Assembly (NCBI RefSeq): GCF_902506555.1
Contig: NZ_LR732707.1
Location: forward strand, 1,488,804-1,552,803
From: Sphingorhabdus sp. 109
GTDB taxonomy: Bacteria > Pseudomonadota > Alphaproteobacteria > Sphingomonadales > Sphingomonadaceae
Direction: 5' to 3'
Length of the DNA stretch: 64,000 bases
Positions within the stretch are counted from its first letter, which is position 1; every line of letters begins with the position of its first letter. The translations under genes were made by a program, and so were the position numbers. The notes under the pieces are model-generated. The model was given only the letters and a program-made list of their open reading frames with translations. It had not been told where the DNA came from and ran no database searches. Below, piece after piece: positions 1-8,646 of the stretch.

Positions 1-309
1 GATAGCGACTCCTTGCAGATGAAATATTCCAGTCTCGAGCGGTTGATCTCGGATATAAGAGATGCCGGTGGAAGTAATATTCTGTCCGGTGGCACGTCGG
101 CGATAGGCCCGAATGTCTACCGGAAGATCAAAGCCCTGTTCCAGAAACAGGCAGCCTCTGACGGGAAATTCACTGAGCGCGTCGCACTGTTATATCTCTG
201 TGCATGGGCGCCTCACCCAGATCAGCCCAAACCCGCGCGCCGGGGGAGCGGCCAGGTATCGCTCACCACCACGCTTTCGGGAAATGCGGACACCAATCCG
301 GACAGCTAA
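1..309 (+). CDS. C-terminal end of a BioC-like SAM-dependent methyltransferase (5' truncated by the window edge)
   Basis: The reading frame is open from base 1 and ends with TAA at 307-309, so only the last ~102 codons are present. The fragment has the features of the C-terminal lid of sphingomonad class I methyltransferases of the BioC-like type: a 'YSSLERLISDIRDAGGSN' segment and a near-terminal 'CAWAPHPDQPKP' followed by a 'GSGQVSL' tail. The SAM-binding core would lie upstream of the window. The gene converges with mutT and the two stop regions overlap by 4 bp. The family call rests on remembered C-terminal motifs only; the substrate is unknown. Confidence 0.6.
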   Translation, partial: DSDSLQMKYSSLERLISDIRDAGGSNILSGGTSAIGPNVYRKIKALFQKQAASDGKFTERVALLYLCAWAPHPDQPKPARRGSGQVSLTTTLSGNADTNPDS

Positions 310-728
310 GTCAGAGCTGCAAGACTGTTCGATAATTTTTGAACCAATGGCCCGTCAGCCGGGGGCATTGGCAATTGCTTTATGGCATCAATCTCCAGCC
401 ACTGCACGTCCTGCGATTCCGCATTTCGGACATTCCCAGACCATTTTTGGCTTATATATAAAAGCAGAACCAAATGCCGGTCTCCCAGTGCCTCGCTGGC
501 GAACGCAACCGATTCCAGATCCGCTTCCTTTACATCAATATCCAGCTCCTCATTCAGTTCACGCACCAGCGCCGTCTCCGGAGTCTCGCCCTGTTCAACC
601 TTCCCGCCGGGGAACTCCCAAAGTCCCGCCATCGGCTTGCCTTCGGGGCGCTTCTGCACCAGAATTCTGCCATTCTGGTCGACCAGTGCAGCGGCGACGA
701 CAAACAGGTATGTCGGGATTTTTTCCAT
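306..728 (-). CDS. mutT: 8-oxo-dGTP diphosphatase MutT (Nudix hydrolase)
   Basis: This 140-residue protein matches the MutT family in length and layout. MutT hydrolyses 8-oxo-dGTP to the monophosphate, which keeps oxidised guanine out of DNA. The Nudix box spans about residues 42-64, beginning GGKVEQGE and continuing RELNEEL, with the metal-binding RE..EE acidic residues present. The usual glycine near the end of the box is Asp (position 63), a small departure from GX5EX7REUXEEXGU. The WEFPGGK segment before the box is typical of MutT. The gene is convergent with the upstream methyltransferase gene (4-bp overlap) and stands alone on this strand. Confidence 0.88.
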   Translation of the reverse strand: MEKIPTYLFVVAAALVDQNGRILVQKRPEGKPMAGLWEFPGGKVEQGETPETALVRELNEELDIDVKEADLESVAFASEALGDRHLVLLLYISQKWSGNVRNAESQDVQWLEIDAIKQLPMPPADGPLVQKLSNSLAALT

Positions 729-820
729 TATTTTAGGCGGTGTAAGGATTTTGTTAATCCCTTTCTGTGAAACGGGGAATGTTCACGACTTAGCAGAACT
801 TTATCCGCGTTGAGAGAGAC

Positions 821-994
821 ATGTTTGATTTTTTGAAAAGAATATATCTTTCTGACAAGGGCGCAACGGCTGTGGAATATGGATTGATACTGGCTCTTAT
901 AGCACTGACCGTGCTTGTTTCGATTGCCGGCGTCGCCAACAGGACAGTCGGCATGTGGGATGACGTTGCCAATGAGGTTACAGACGTTTCATAA
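821..994 (+). CDS. Flp/Fap-type pilin, 57 aa
   Basis: A short open frame starting at ATG 821 encodes 57 residues with the Flp pilin signature. There is a brief charged leader ending in Gly, then ATAVEYGLI (the G|XXXXEY prepilin peptidase site), then a hydrophobic helix of about 20 residues. Flp pilins are exported and assembled into adhesive Tad pili. A second, more canonical Flp gene follows 113 bp downstream. The tail (roughly WDDVANEVTDVS) is shorter than usual and the helix carries fewer Ala/Ile residues than the neighbour. The two look like diverged duplicates. No tad/cpa assembly genes lie in the window. Confidence 0.8.
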   Translation: MFDFLKRIYLSDKGATAVEYGLILALIALTVLVSIAGVANRTVGMWDDVANEVTDVS

Positions 995-1106
995 TTATAT
1001 TGCGGGCTTAAAATCTTGGTAAGGTTTTTCGGTTAAGTTATTGAACATTGGATGTGAATTGGATCCAATTGGGTAAGTGAAGTTTGTCAAATCTAGGAGA
1101 CCAGAC

Positions 1107-1271
1107 ATGAAACTCGTACGTAAAATGTTCAAGAATGAAGAAGGCGCAACGGCTATCGAATATGGCCTGATCGCTGCTCTGATCGCTGTTGCAGCTATCG
1201 TTGCAATGGGTCAGCTGGGTAACACCCTCAGCAACACCTTCAAAGAAGTCGATAACTCGATGGCTGGCTAA
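1107..1271 (+). CDS. Flp family type IVb pilin, 54 aa
   Basis: The start is ATG 1107, preceded by AGGAG at 1095-1099; a GTG at 1077 in the same frame lacks this spacing. The 54-residue product has a positively charged leader (MKLVRKMFKNEEG), the processing and assembly motif G|ATAIEYGLI, and a hydrophobic helix rich in Ala, Ile and Val. It is the typical major pilin subunit of Tad pili. A strong intrinsic terminator follows directly, so this gene, possibly with the small pilin upstream, forms its own short transcription unit. Base composition is slightly richer in AT than the neighbouring housekeeping genes. Confidence 0.92.
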   Translation: MKLVRKMFKNEEGATAIEYGLIAALIAVAAIVAMGQLGNTLSNTFKEVDNSMAG

Positions 1272-1294
1272 TCTTCGGATAAGCAAGCAAAGAG

Positions 1295-1326
1295 GACGGC
1301 AGCCTAACGGCTGCCGTCTTTTTTTT
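1295..1326 (+). terminator. Rho-independent terminator after the Flp pilin
   Basis: A perfect 10-bp stem (GACGGCAGCC at 1295-1304 paired with GGCTGCCGTC at 1309-1318) with a TAAC loop is followed by eight T residues at 1319-1326. It sits 23 bp after the pilin stop and just before the convergent M48 gene. Confidence 0.93.
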
Positions 1327-1336
1327 GCCTGCAATA

Positions 1337-2836
1337 TTAGTAAGTGATGATCTTCACCTTCTGCCCCACGCGTAGCCCGTCATTCGCATCCATCCGGTTC
1401 AAAACCAGAAACCGGTCCAGTTGATAATTATCATATGCCATGCGGGTAGAGAGGTTTGAAATCGTATCTCCGCTTTGAACCGTCACAATATCAACTTTAC
1501 GAGATCTGATCGCGGCCGCTTCCGAGGCGGAAAGCCTGTTGATACTCTGATACATGGGAGAGAAAACAGAAGCGCTTCCGGCTGGCGCGATTGTGGCGAA
1601 GTGAAACGCACTACTTTTTGAAAATTCATAGGCAAATACAGTGACATCGACTTTACCGTTACTGCTGTCCACCCTTGCCATCGCATAAGCTGCAGGCAAT
1701 CCGTTTACCGTTGTCCTCTGAATATCACCATAGGATATGCTCTGGCCCTCGCCAGCTAGTCCCTTGAACGCTGCATCGATATATGTTGCCATATTGCCGC
1801 TATAGACGCCGGTAGTAAACTGTCCCTGGCCACCGGATCCCGAGATTGAAACCGCGCGTGCACCATTTTGCATCGAAAAACCGTTTGGAACCGTGAATTT
1901 CAGTTTAAGATCACGATGCAGGAAACTGCTTCCTTCGATCACCCCTTGTTTGGGATCATCGCCATATAATATTCCATCCAGATTTTGCAGAAACCGGTCC
2001 CGATTGCGAACACCACCCGACTGCGCCAGCTTGTTCGCATTGCTTGCCGCACGCGACACTCTGCGTGCGGGATCCGGATGGGTGCTGGCCCATTCGGGTG
2101 TACTGCGGGCATCTCGTCCAGCCACCCTTGCGTCGATCGCGGACTGTGCCGCCAGCGAGTAAAGCATGGTTGAAAGCGCCTGAGGATCATATCCCGCTGA
2201 AGCCAGATAGCGAATACCCAGATCGTCGGCTTCATATTCCTGTTTGCGGGAATATTTGAGGGTCAGTAGCTGGCTACCCGTGCCGAATATTTCCTGACCA
2301 ATTCTGCCAAGCGAAGAATCACCGAGCAGGACCTGCGAGCCGATCTGTCCCAAAATCCCCAAAATGCTGTTGCGCGTGGCCGCTTTTTGCCGTTTTTCAC
2401 TATGCCTTGCCGCGACATGGCCGACTTCGTGTCCAAGAACACCAGCCATCTCGGCCTCATCGTTCATCAATGCCATCAACTGCCGGGTAAGATAGACATA
2501 GCCTCCCGGAATGGCGAACGCGTTGTTCACGGGACTATTGAGCAGGGTCACGGTAAAGTCGCTGCGCGCGTTACCCAGGCCTGACTGGACAGCAATATTC
2601 TGTCCCACTCCAACAACATAGCCTACCTGCGGACCGGAATAAGCGCCCCCAAATTCTTCCAGCAATTGGGGATGAGCTTCGGCACCTTTCTGCTTTTCCG
2701 CTTCCGATATTGATCGGGCTTCCCCAGCCTGACTTCCTGCCGAATTGACAGCACCGGCGTCTGCTCCGCTGCCGGTGCAGGCCACCAGAGCTATCACTCC
2801 CGCGGCACTCATCAGCTTTGTCGTAATTTGTCTCAT
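1337..2836 (-). CDS. M48 family metalloprotease lipoprotein with C-terminal LysM domain
   Basis: This 499-residue protein begins with a lipoprotein signal (lipobox LVAC, Cys20). The peptidase M48 domain follows, with the zinc motif HEVGH at residues 136-140 and the third ligand in YEADDLG (Glu202). The C-terminal ~50 residues form a LysM module (VQSGDTISNLS...LRVGQKVKI), which binds peptidoglycan. The layout resembles BepA/LoiP-type proteases that act in outer-membrane protein quality control, here with an added wall anchor. It lies last in a leftward run after xerD and accA, 111 bp downstream of accA. The substrate is not known. Confidence 0.88.
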   Translation of the reverse strand: MRQITTKLMSAAGVIALVACTGSGADAGAVNSAGSQAGEARSISEAEKQKGAEAHPQLLEEFGGAYSGPQVGYVVGVGQNIAVQSGLGNARSDFTVTLLNSPVNNAFAIPGGYVYLTRQLMALMNDEAEMAGVLGHEVGHVAARHSEKRQKAATRNSILGILGQIGSQVLLGDSSLGRIGQEIFGTGSQLLTLKYSRKQEYEADDLGIRYLASAGYDPQALSTMLYSLAAQSAIDARVAGRDARSTPEWASTHPDPARRVSRAASNANKLAQSGGVRNRDRFLQNLDGILYGDDPKQGVIEGSSFLHRDLKLKFTVPNGFSMQNGARAVSISGSGGQGQFTTGVYSGNMATYIDAAFKGLAGEGQSISYGDIQRTTVNGLPAAYAMARVDSSNGKVDVTVFAYEFSKSSAFHFATIAPAGSASVFSPMYQSINRLSASEAAAIRSRKVDIVTVQSGDTISNLSTRMAYDNYQLDRFLVLNRMDANDGLRVGQKVKIITY

Positions 2837-2947
2837 ATAATGCTCCTCCGGGTCGCAATGTATAAGAACTGATCAATCGGTAAAGAGTTCCACCTGTAAA
2901 ATGACGTTTCGGAAGCGCAGGGATACGCAGGATGCTGAGTCCGTGGT

Positions 2948-3895
2948 TTAAAGCGAACCGATTTCCAAGAATTTTTTGCGACGCATCCGTCTTAGCTCTT
3001 CCCGATCAAGCTTGCCGAGTTGTTCAAATTCTTCTTCGATAGCCCTGCCCAATGATGCAATCGCCAAGTCTCGGTCACGATGTGCGCCACCCACGGGCTC
3101 ATCGACAATGCGGTCGACTACCCCAAGCTTTGCAAGATTCTGGGCCGTGATCTGCATTGCATCAGCGGCAACATCAGCCTTATCTCCTGTGCGCCACAGA
3201 ATTGATGCGCAGCCTTCAGGGGAAATGACCGAATATACTGCATGCTCAAACATCAGGACCCGTTCTGCCGCCGCCAGGGCGACAGCACCGCCCGATCCGC
3301 CTTCCCCGACGATTATTGCCACCATCGGAACTCCGAGCGAAAGACATTTTTCGGTGGAACGGGCGATGGCTTCGGCCTGGCCCCGCTCTTCTGCCGAGAC
3401 CCCTGGGAATGCACCGGACGTGTCGACGAGCGTCAAAACCGGAAGCGAAAACCGGTCGGCCATGTCCATAAGGCGGATCGCTTTACGATATCCTTCGGGT
3501 TTGCCCATCCCGAAATTGTGTCGCAAGCGGCTTTCAGTATCGTCACCCTTTTCATGACCGATGACAACCATCCGGCGGTCTCCCAACCGTGCAAAACCAC
3601 CGATAATGGCCTGATCATTACCGAAATTTCGATCTCCGCCCAACGGAATGAACTCGTCGAACAGACCAGCGGTAAAATCCTTGAAATGCGGACGTTCCGG
3701 ATGTCGAGCGACCTGCGTTTTCTGCCAAGGCGACAATTTGCCATAAGTGTCGCTCAGCATTTTGGCAGATTTTACCTGCAATTTCTCGATTTCTGTTTCG
3801 ATATCGAGAGAGCCTTCATCCGCCGTATCTCTGAGTTCCAGAATACGGGCTTCCAGGGCGGCGATCGGTTTTTCAAAATCGAGATATGATGTCAT
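2948..3895 (-). CDS. accA: Acetyl-CoA carboxylase carboxyltransferase subunit alpha
   Basis: AccA (315 residues) pairs with AccD to transfer the carboxyl group from carboxybiotin to acetyl-CoA, giving malonyl-CoA for fatty acid synthesis. Length and sequence match the family. There is an N-terminal coiled region ([15 protein letters not shown]), then the crotonase-like carboxyltransferase fold with [11 protein letters not shown] and [11 protein letters not shown], both highly conserved in AccA. The gene lies 31 bp downstream of xerD on the same strand, an arrangement consistent with co-transcription. Confidence 0.96.
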   Translation of the reverse strand: MTSYLDFEKPIAALEARILELRDTADEGSLDIETEIEKLQVKSAKMLSDTYGKLSPWQKTQVARHPERPHFKDFTAGLFDEFIPLGGDRNFGNDQAIIGGFARLGDRRMVVIGHEKGDDTESRLRHNFGMGKPEGYRKAIRLMDMADRFSLPVLTLVDTSGAFPGVSAEERGQAEAIARSTEKCLSLGVPMVAIIVGEGGSGGAVALAAAERVLMFEHAVYSVISPEGCASILWRTGDKADVAADAMQITAQNLAKLGVVDRIVDEPVGGAHRDRDLAIASLGRAIEEEFEQLGKLDREELRRMRRKKFLEIGSL

Positions 3896-3926
3896 AAAAA
3901 GGAGTTAGAACCGGACAAGCGAAACG

Positions 3927-4823
3927 TCAACGCGCGAGATCCAGTTGACTCAAAGGATGACGGTTATTCACCAGTTCGACCAGTCGGGCACTATCGATAT
4001 GGGTATAGATTTGTGTGGTACTGATGTCGCTATGCCCGAGCAGCGTCTGCAAGGCTCTCAAATCTGCGCCGCCTTCCAACAAATGTGTTGCGAAAGCGTG
4101 GCGCAGAACATGTGGACTGATTTTTGCCGGATTGATCCCGGCCCTGGCGGCATGTTCCTTGATGATCTGAAACAATCTGATCCGGCTGATATGCCCGGTT
4201 CGGGAGGGAAAGAGCCATTTTTCCATCGGGTCGACAAATTCCATCCACCGTCTGACAGCGCTGCGGGCCTGTTGGGAAATCGGCACCAGCCGTTCCTTGT
4301 TTCCCTTTCCCTTGATGATCAAAAAGGGCTCGTCGCCGGCGATCGACGATCGCGACAATGTCACGAGTTCGCTAGCCCTAAGCCCGGAGCCGTAAAGGAG
4401 TTCCATTATCGCCGAAAGTCTCGATATCGCAGCTTTTCCAGGCTCCCGCTCCAGCCCCTCCGCGACATGCCGGAACAGACTTTCGATTTCGCCATGGGAA
4501 AGGGTCTTGGGCAAAGATCGCGCCGATCCGGGCCTCGGGAGAGCGTCAGAAGGATCATCGGCGCGAAACCCCTCCTCTACGAGAAACCTGAAATAGCGTC
4601 TCAAACTGGAGGATTTGCGCGCGACTGTGCTATTCTGCAGCTTGCGCCAGTGCGACGGCAATTTACTCACCAGTTCACGATCCGCGCAGGATAGTCTTCC
4701 GCCGGTTATAGCCGACGCTTGTTCCAAATCTGTCCGATAAGCCGCCAAGGTGTGCTGAGAAGCACCGGCTTCAGCCACAAGCATTTCGAGAAAGCGTTCT
4801 ATCAGATTGGCATCATCGCTCAT
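3927..4823 (-). CDS. xerD: Site-specific tyrosine recombinase XerD
   Basis: The 298-residue protein has a SAM-like N-terminal core-binding domain (residues ~5-85) and a phage-integrase catalytic domain (~105-290). The catalytic residues are visible: Arg149 in GLRASEL, a Lys in the beta-hairpin (IKGKGNKERLV, about 173), His238 and Arg241 in HVLRHAFATHLL, His264 in LLGHS, and nucleophile Tyr273 in TTQIYTH. With XerC it resolves chromosome dimers at dif. The XerC-like partner is also in this window at 40.7 kb. Position next to accA and opposite aroK supports XerD rather than a mobile-element integrase. Confidence 0.9.
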   Translation of the reverse strand: MSDDANLIERFLEMLVAEAGASQHTLAAYRTDLEQASAITGGRLSCADRELVSKLPSHWRKLQNSTVARKSSSLRRYFRFLVEEGFRADDPSDALPRPGSARSLPKTLSHGEIESLFRHVAEGLEREPGKAAISRLSAIMELLYGSGLRASELVTLSRSSIAGDEPFLIIKGKGNKERLVPISQQARSAVRRWMEFVDPMEKWLFPSRTGHISRIRLFQIIKEHAARAGINPAKISPHVLRHAFATHLLEGGADLRALQTLLGHSDISTTQIYTHIDSARLVELVNNRHPLSQLDLAR

Positions 4824-4862
4824 ATCATGCTCGAATAGACCTGATGGCGATCAAAGCAAAGC

Positions 4863-6716
4863 TTATGTCCGGGTCAGTGCTTCGGCTGCAATCATCCGCG
4901 CTTCGGGTTCAAGTCCGACCCGTTTCAGGCTTTGTGTGATATGATAGAGGTGCAACGGCGACATCGCCCGCCAGTCTCGTCCCTGCATACCAACTGCGAC
5001 AAGCAATGCCACGGTTCCCGACTGCCCGCGCCGCGCGGCGGACTGGATAGCTCTCGTCCATTTGGTGTTCCGTTTCAGACTCAGATCGAGGTCGGCTGAA
5101 AATTCATCAATCGTCTGCTGGTCTGCTTTTCCCAGGCCTGCAACCGCAGCTAGCAAGAATTTGCTACGAAGCTGTTCATCGCTGTCGTCATTGCCACCAA
5201 AATCGTCCAGCGCGTCATAGGAAACGGCATTACCGGTCGGAGAAGCCACAGCCAACAACGCCCATGCGTCGCTCCCCTCATTGACAATATCAGCCCATCG
5301 TACCGCGCTGCGATCAAGGCCGGCCGACAGCATGGATGCAAGCAATTCGAAACTCTCTTCGGCCAGTTCGGCCGACGGCGGAATTTTTGCCGCAGCACGG
5401 GCCGTCAATATTTTAGCTGAATAGCGGGTTAGCGCACCATTGGAACGCCCCCACAGATCGCGCATTGCCGCCAGCCGCGATTGCGCAGTGTCATCCGTAT
5501 AGGCCTGGCGCAAGGTGGAAGCCAGCGCCTTCCGGTCGTCACCGGTCTCTGGGTCATCGTAGGCCGCAGCATAAAGATCAACCATTGCCTGACTGGAAAG
5601 CACGCCGATCGCGGCTGCATAATCAGCAGCTTTCATGCGGGAATCAATCGATAGCATCGGCGCGCGAACGCGCCATCCCTGAACGTGGCGACCAGCCTTG
5701 GCATAAAGACGATCCGGCGGTTCCACGCCGGTTGCAGCACCCAGCCCGAAGCGCCAGTTGTTAAAATATTCTATATCATCCCAACGGATGGTGACCGCGC
5801 GCCGGCCTTCGAACCCGGCTCCGATCGTTTTTTCAGCCAGCAGATAGTCAATACCGGTGGCAACCTTATCGCGCCGAGCCTGCTGCAACAAACTGGTCGC
5901 CCGACTCTGCTCTCCGGTAAGCGAAGCGCATATCGGCCGGAACATGGTCCATGTGGGAGCATCACTAACGCGGGCACCGGCCTCGACCAGAGGGCAAATG
6001 CCCGCAGGATCCGCCGTTGCCAGATGCGCCTGCATCGCGACTTCATAAAGCCGCGGCGTATAGTTGCCACCATCCACCTTCAAAACCAGCGAACGGGCAG
6101 CGTCCGCTTCGCCCATGAGCAAAAGGCGCCAAGCCCGTTCGGCGACCCAATCAGCCGGGTTGACATTTTCCGGGCTGGCCACCTTGCTCAGCAAGGCGCG
6201 ACGGAGCAGGATAGAACCCCAGCGCGAAATGATCGGGCCGTCCAGGTTTCTGATCAGGTTGGTCAGATATTGCCCGCCCTCCTTGCCGAAAGCGTCTGTG
6301 GGCAAACCGTCAAATATCGGCGTCAAAACGCCGATTTCAGCCATCGATCGCCGCTCACCCGCAGACAGGCTATATTGGGGCTGGAGCGCATCATCGAGCG
6401 CATTCAGGTCCAGTTCCCCGTTTTCATCAAGGGCTAACAGCGATCTGTCCAACTCGGTAGCCGCGGAATTTTGTTCTGTGGCAATATCGCCAGATGGATT
6501 ACTGGCCGGCGGCCCGACCGGCCGCGCCGGCACCGGACCGGGGGCAGGTGTAGGAGTATTGGCAGGCGCCGGCCGTGGGGCGGGTGCCGGAGCGGGTGGA
6601 GACTCTCCAAACCCGGGTGGCAACAGCGATTCTGGAGAGTTCTGCCCCAATACCGGAATTGCCGCAAAAAGTGCGCCGAGACTGACAGCGGCCAGAGTGA
6701 TATGCTTGATCCGCAT
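4863..6716 (-). CDS. Secreted proline-rich hypothetical protein, 617 aa
   Basis: The frame extends upstream to 6809, but the preferred start is ATG 6716 (or 6722), which gives a clean signal peptide (MRIKHITLAAVSLGALFAAIPVLGQ). Starting farther upstream would overlap the 43-aa gene at 6727-6858. After the signal comes a proline/alanine-rich linker (residues ~30-75), then about 530 residues that look mostly alpha-helical, with repeated leucine/alanine-rich segments as in helical repeat proteins. No catalytic motif was recognised. It lies 39 bp upstream of xerD. A periplasmic scaffold or binding protein is a guess. Confidence 0.75.
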   Translation of the reverse strand: MRIKHITLAAVSLGALFAAIPVLGQNSPESLLPPGFGESPPAPAPAPRPAPANTPTPAPGPVPARPVGPPASNPSGDIATEQNSAATELDRSLLALDENGELDLNALDDALQPQYSLSAGERRSMAEIGVLTPIFDGLPTDAFGKEGGQYLTNLIRNLDGPIISRWGSILLRRALLSKVASPENVNPADWVAERAWRLLLMGEADAARSLVLKVDGGNYTPRLYEVAMQAHLATADPAGICPLVEAGARVSDAPTWTMFRPICASLTGEQSRATSLLQQARRDKVATGIDYLLAEKTIGAGFEGRRAVTIRWDDIEYFNNWRFGLGAATGVEPPDRLYAKAGRHVQGWRVRAPMLSIDSRMKAADYAAAIGVLSSQAMVDLYAAAYDDPETGDDRKALASTLRQAYTDDTAQSRLAAMRDLWGRSNGALTRYSAKILTARAAAKIPPSAELAEESFELLASMLSAGLDRSAVRWADIVNEGSDAWALLAVASPTGNAVSYDALDDFGGNDDSDEQLRSKFLLAAVAGLGKADQQTIDEFSADLDLSLKRNTKWTRAIQSAARRGQSGTVALLVAVGMQGRDWRAMSPLHLYHITQSLKRVGLEPEARMIAAEALTRT

Positions 6717-6726
6717 ATGCATCTTA

Positions 6727-6858
6727 TTACAGATCGTCACCGATGACGGGTTTTTCCACCGGTTGCAGTGGCTGCTCGACATCGATCGAAGCCAATGCCA
6801 GTGCCGCACCGATCACGATAGCGACGAACAATATAAGAAAAACCAACTGACGCGGCAT
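6727..6858 (-). CDS. Small single-pass membrane protein, 43 aa
   Basis: An ATG at 6858 opens a 43-codon frame that ends in tandem TAA TAA (6724-6729). The product starts MPRQLVFLILFVAIVIGAAL, a charged start followed by one hydrophobic helix (~residues 5-25). A short acidic/proline-containing tail (VEQPLQPVEKPV) follows and would probably lie in the periplasm. The gene ends about 10 bp before the start of the secreted 617-aa protein and fills the space between it and aroK, which supports a real translated unit in an operon. The function is not recognised. Confidence 0.6.
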   Translation of the reverse strand: MPRQLVFLILFVAIVIGAALALASIDVEQPLQPVEKPVIGDDL

Positions 6859-6952
6859 CGATATAACTCAATCTTCTAAACGGTTAAAAAAACTAGCTTA
6901 GCCAGCATTGGAATTTGCACCCTTAGCCAACCCTTGTATAGCCTTTGCCCCA

Positions 6953-7528
6953 ATGGACAAAAACATAAAAGCCTCTTTCGACATATCAGACGGAAATTCC
7001 GGTGAAACACCGGATTACGTTCCCGATCGACCAATCGTGCTGGTCGGATTGATGGGAGTAGGCAAAACCACCGTGGGCCGGCGGCTTGCAAAACGGCTGG
7101 GGCTGGACTTTGTCGATGCTGATGAGGAAATCGAGCAAGCGGCGGGCCTTACAGTTGAGGAAATTTTCAGTCGCTTTGGCGAAGATTATTTTCGCGATGG
7201 GGAACGGCGCGTGATCGCGCGGCTAATGGAAGGTGAGCGCCAGGTTATCGCGACCGGCGGCGGCGCGTTTATGAATCCGGAAACGCGCGCGCTGATTCTG
7301 GAGAATGCTCTCTCGATCTGGCTGGACGCGGATCTCGATACGTTAGTGAAACGTGTCGCCAGGCGTAACACCAGACCTCTGCTGAAATCGGGTGATCCGG
7401 CGAAAATACTGGCCGATCTGGCAGCGGTTCGAAATCCTGTTTACGCCACCGCCCATATTCATGTCATGGGCAATGATTCACCCCATGAGATAACCGTTGA
7501 AAAGATAATCGAGGCATTACAGCGTTGA
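6953..7528 (+). CDS. aroK: Shikimate kinase
   Basis: AroK phosphorylates shikimate to shikimate-3-phosphate in chorismate synthesis. The protein shows the Walker A loop GLMGVGKT (residues 32-39 from the chosen start) and the conserved DADEEIE segment. It also has [19 protein letters not shown] for substrate binding, and a lid region with NTRPLL. Start ATG 6953 gives 191 aa, with ~25 extra N-terminal residues compared with short AroK proteins. A TTG at 6908 would add more residues and looks less likely. Its stop overlaps the aroB start (TTGA), so the two are translationally coupled. Confidence 0.95.
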   Translation: MDKNIKASFDISDGNSGETPDYVPDRPIVLVGLMGVGKTTVGRRLAKRLGLDFVDADEEIEQAAGLTVEEIFSRFGEDYFRDGERRVIARLMEGERQVIATGGGAFMNPETRALILENALSIWLDADLDTLVKRVARRNTRPLLKSGDPAKILADLAAVRNPVYATAHIHVMGNDSPHEITVEKIIEALQR

Positions 7529-8625
7529 CCCAGATCACAGTCGAACTCGGCGAACATAGCTACCCAATTTTGGTTGAACCAGGTGCTCTGCAACAGGCCG
7601 CCGGACATTTACAGCATTTCGCCAGCAATCGCCGGCTTTTCATCCTGACCGACAGGAATGTAGAATCCCACTTTCTTCCGCAATTGCGGCAAGCCTTTGG
7701 CGGCACCGGCATCGAGCTTTTTGTAAAAAGTCTGCCAGCGGGAGAATCAAGCAAGAGCTGGCGTCAACTGGAACGGATAACAGACTGGCTGCTGGACGAA
7801 GGCATCGAACGGTCCGATACGCTGGTCGCTCTCGGCGGCGGCGTTATCGGTGATCTCACCGGCTTTGCCGCGGCGATCGTCAAGCGCGGCTGCGGCTTCG
7901 TCCAGATCCCCACCAGCCTGCTCGCGCAGGTCGACAGCAGCGTTGGCGGCAAGACCGCGATCAACAGTGCAGTCGGCAAGAATTTGATCGGAAGTTTCAA
8001 CCAGCCGCGCTTCGTGCTGATTGACCCGCTCGTGCTGAACAGCCTGCCGGACCGGGAACTGCGCGCTGGCTATGCCGAAGTGGTCAAATATGGGCTGATC
8101 AGCGACGCTGATTTCTTTGCCTGGTGCGAAGCCAATGGCGATAAGCTTCTCACCCGCGACCCCGATGCGCTAAGCACGGCAATCATCCACAGCGTGCGGG
8201 CAAAGGCCCTGATCGTCGGCGAAGACGAGAAGGAACTCAGCGGGCGCCGGGCGCTGCTCAATCTGGGCCATACTTTCGGTCATGCACTGGAAGCCGAGAC
8301 CGGCTTTTCCGACAAGCTGGTCCATGGCGAAGCCGTTGCGGCCGGAATGGCACTAGCCTTCGCATATTCGGTGAGGCGCGGCCATTGCGATCCCTCTGAT
8401 GCGGAGCGCGTCAAAGCCCATTTACAGGCGGTCAACCTGCCTCACGATCTGTCCACCGCGTCGGCCAAGGCTCCCGGCCAGCGGCTGGTCGACCATATGA
8501 TGCACGACAAGAAAATGAGCGGCGGCACCCTGCCCTTCCTGCTCGCCAACGGTATCGGTCAGTCCTTCCTCGCCAAGGACGTCGATCTGGGTGACGTTGC
8601 TGCCTTCCTGGACGAATCGACCTGA
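7525..8625 (+). CDS. aroB: 3-dehydroquinate synthase
   Basis: AroB converts DAHP to 3-dehydroquinate, using NAD and a divalent metal, in the same pathway as aroK. The 366-residue product has the family's conserved blocks: [15 protein letters not shown] (NAD site), [19 protein letters not shown], the metal-ligand motifs [12 protein letters not shown] and HGEAVAAGM, and the C-terminal MMHDKK. Translation most likely starts at TTG 7525 inside the aroK stop region. A TTG start with 4-nt overlap suggests aroB is translated by coupling. Confidence 0.96.
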   Translation: MTQITVELGEHSYPILVEPGALQQAAGHLQHFASNRRLFILTDRNVESHFLPQLRQAFGGTGIELFVKSLPAGESSKSWRQLERITDWLLDEGIERSDTLVALGGGVIGDLTGFAAAIVKRGCGFVQIPTSLLAQVDSSVGGKTAINSAVGKNLIGSFNQPRFVLIDPLVLNSLPDRELRAGYAEVVKYGLISDADFFAWCEANGDKLLTRDPDALSTAIIHSVRAKALIVGEDEKELSGRRALLNLGHTFGHALEAETGFSDKLVHGEAVAAGMALAFAYSVRRGHCDPSDAERVKAHLQAVNLPHDLSTASAKAPGQRLVDHMMHDKKMSGGTLPFLLANGIGQSFLAKDVDLGDVAAFLDEST

Positions 8626-8646
8626 GTAGCGCCGCCAGGCCGATCG

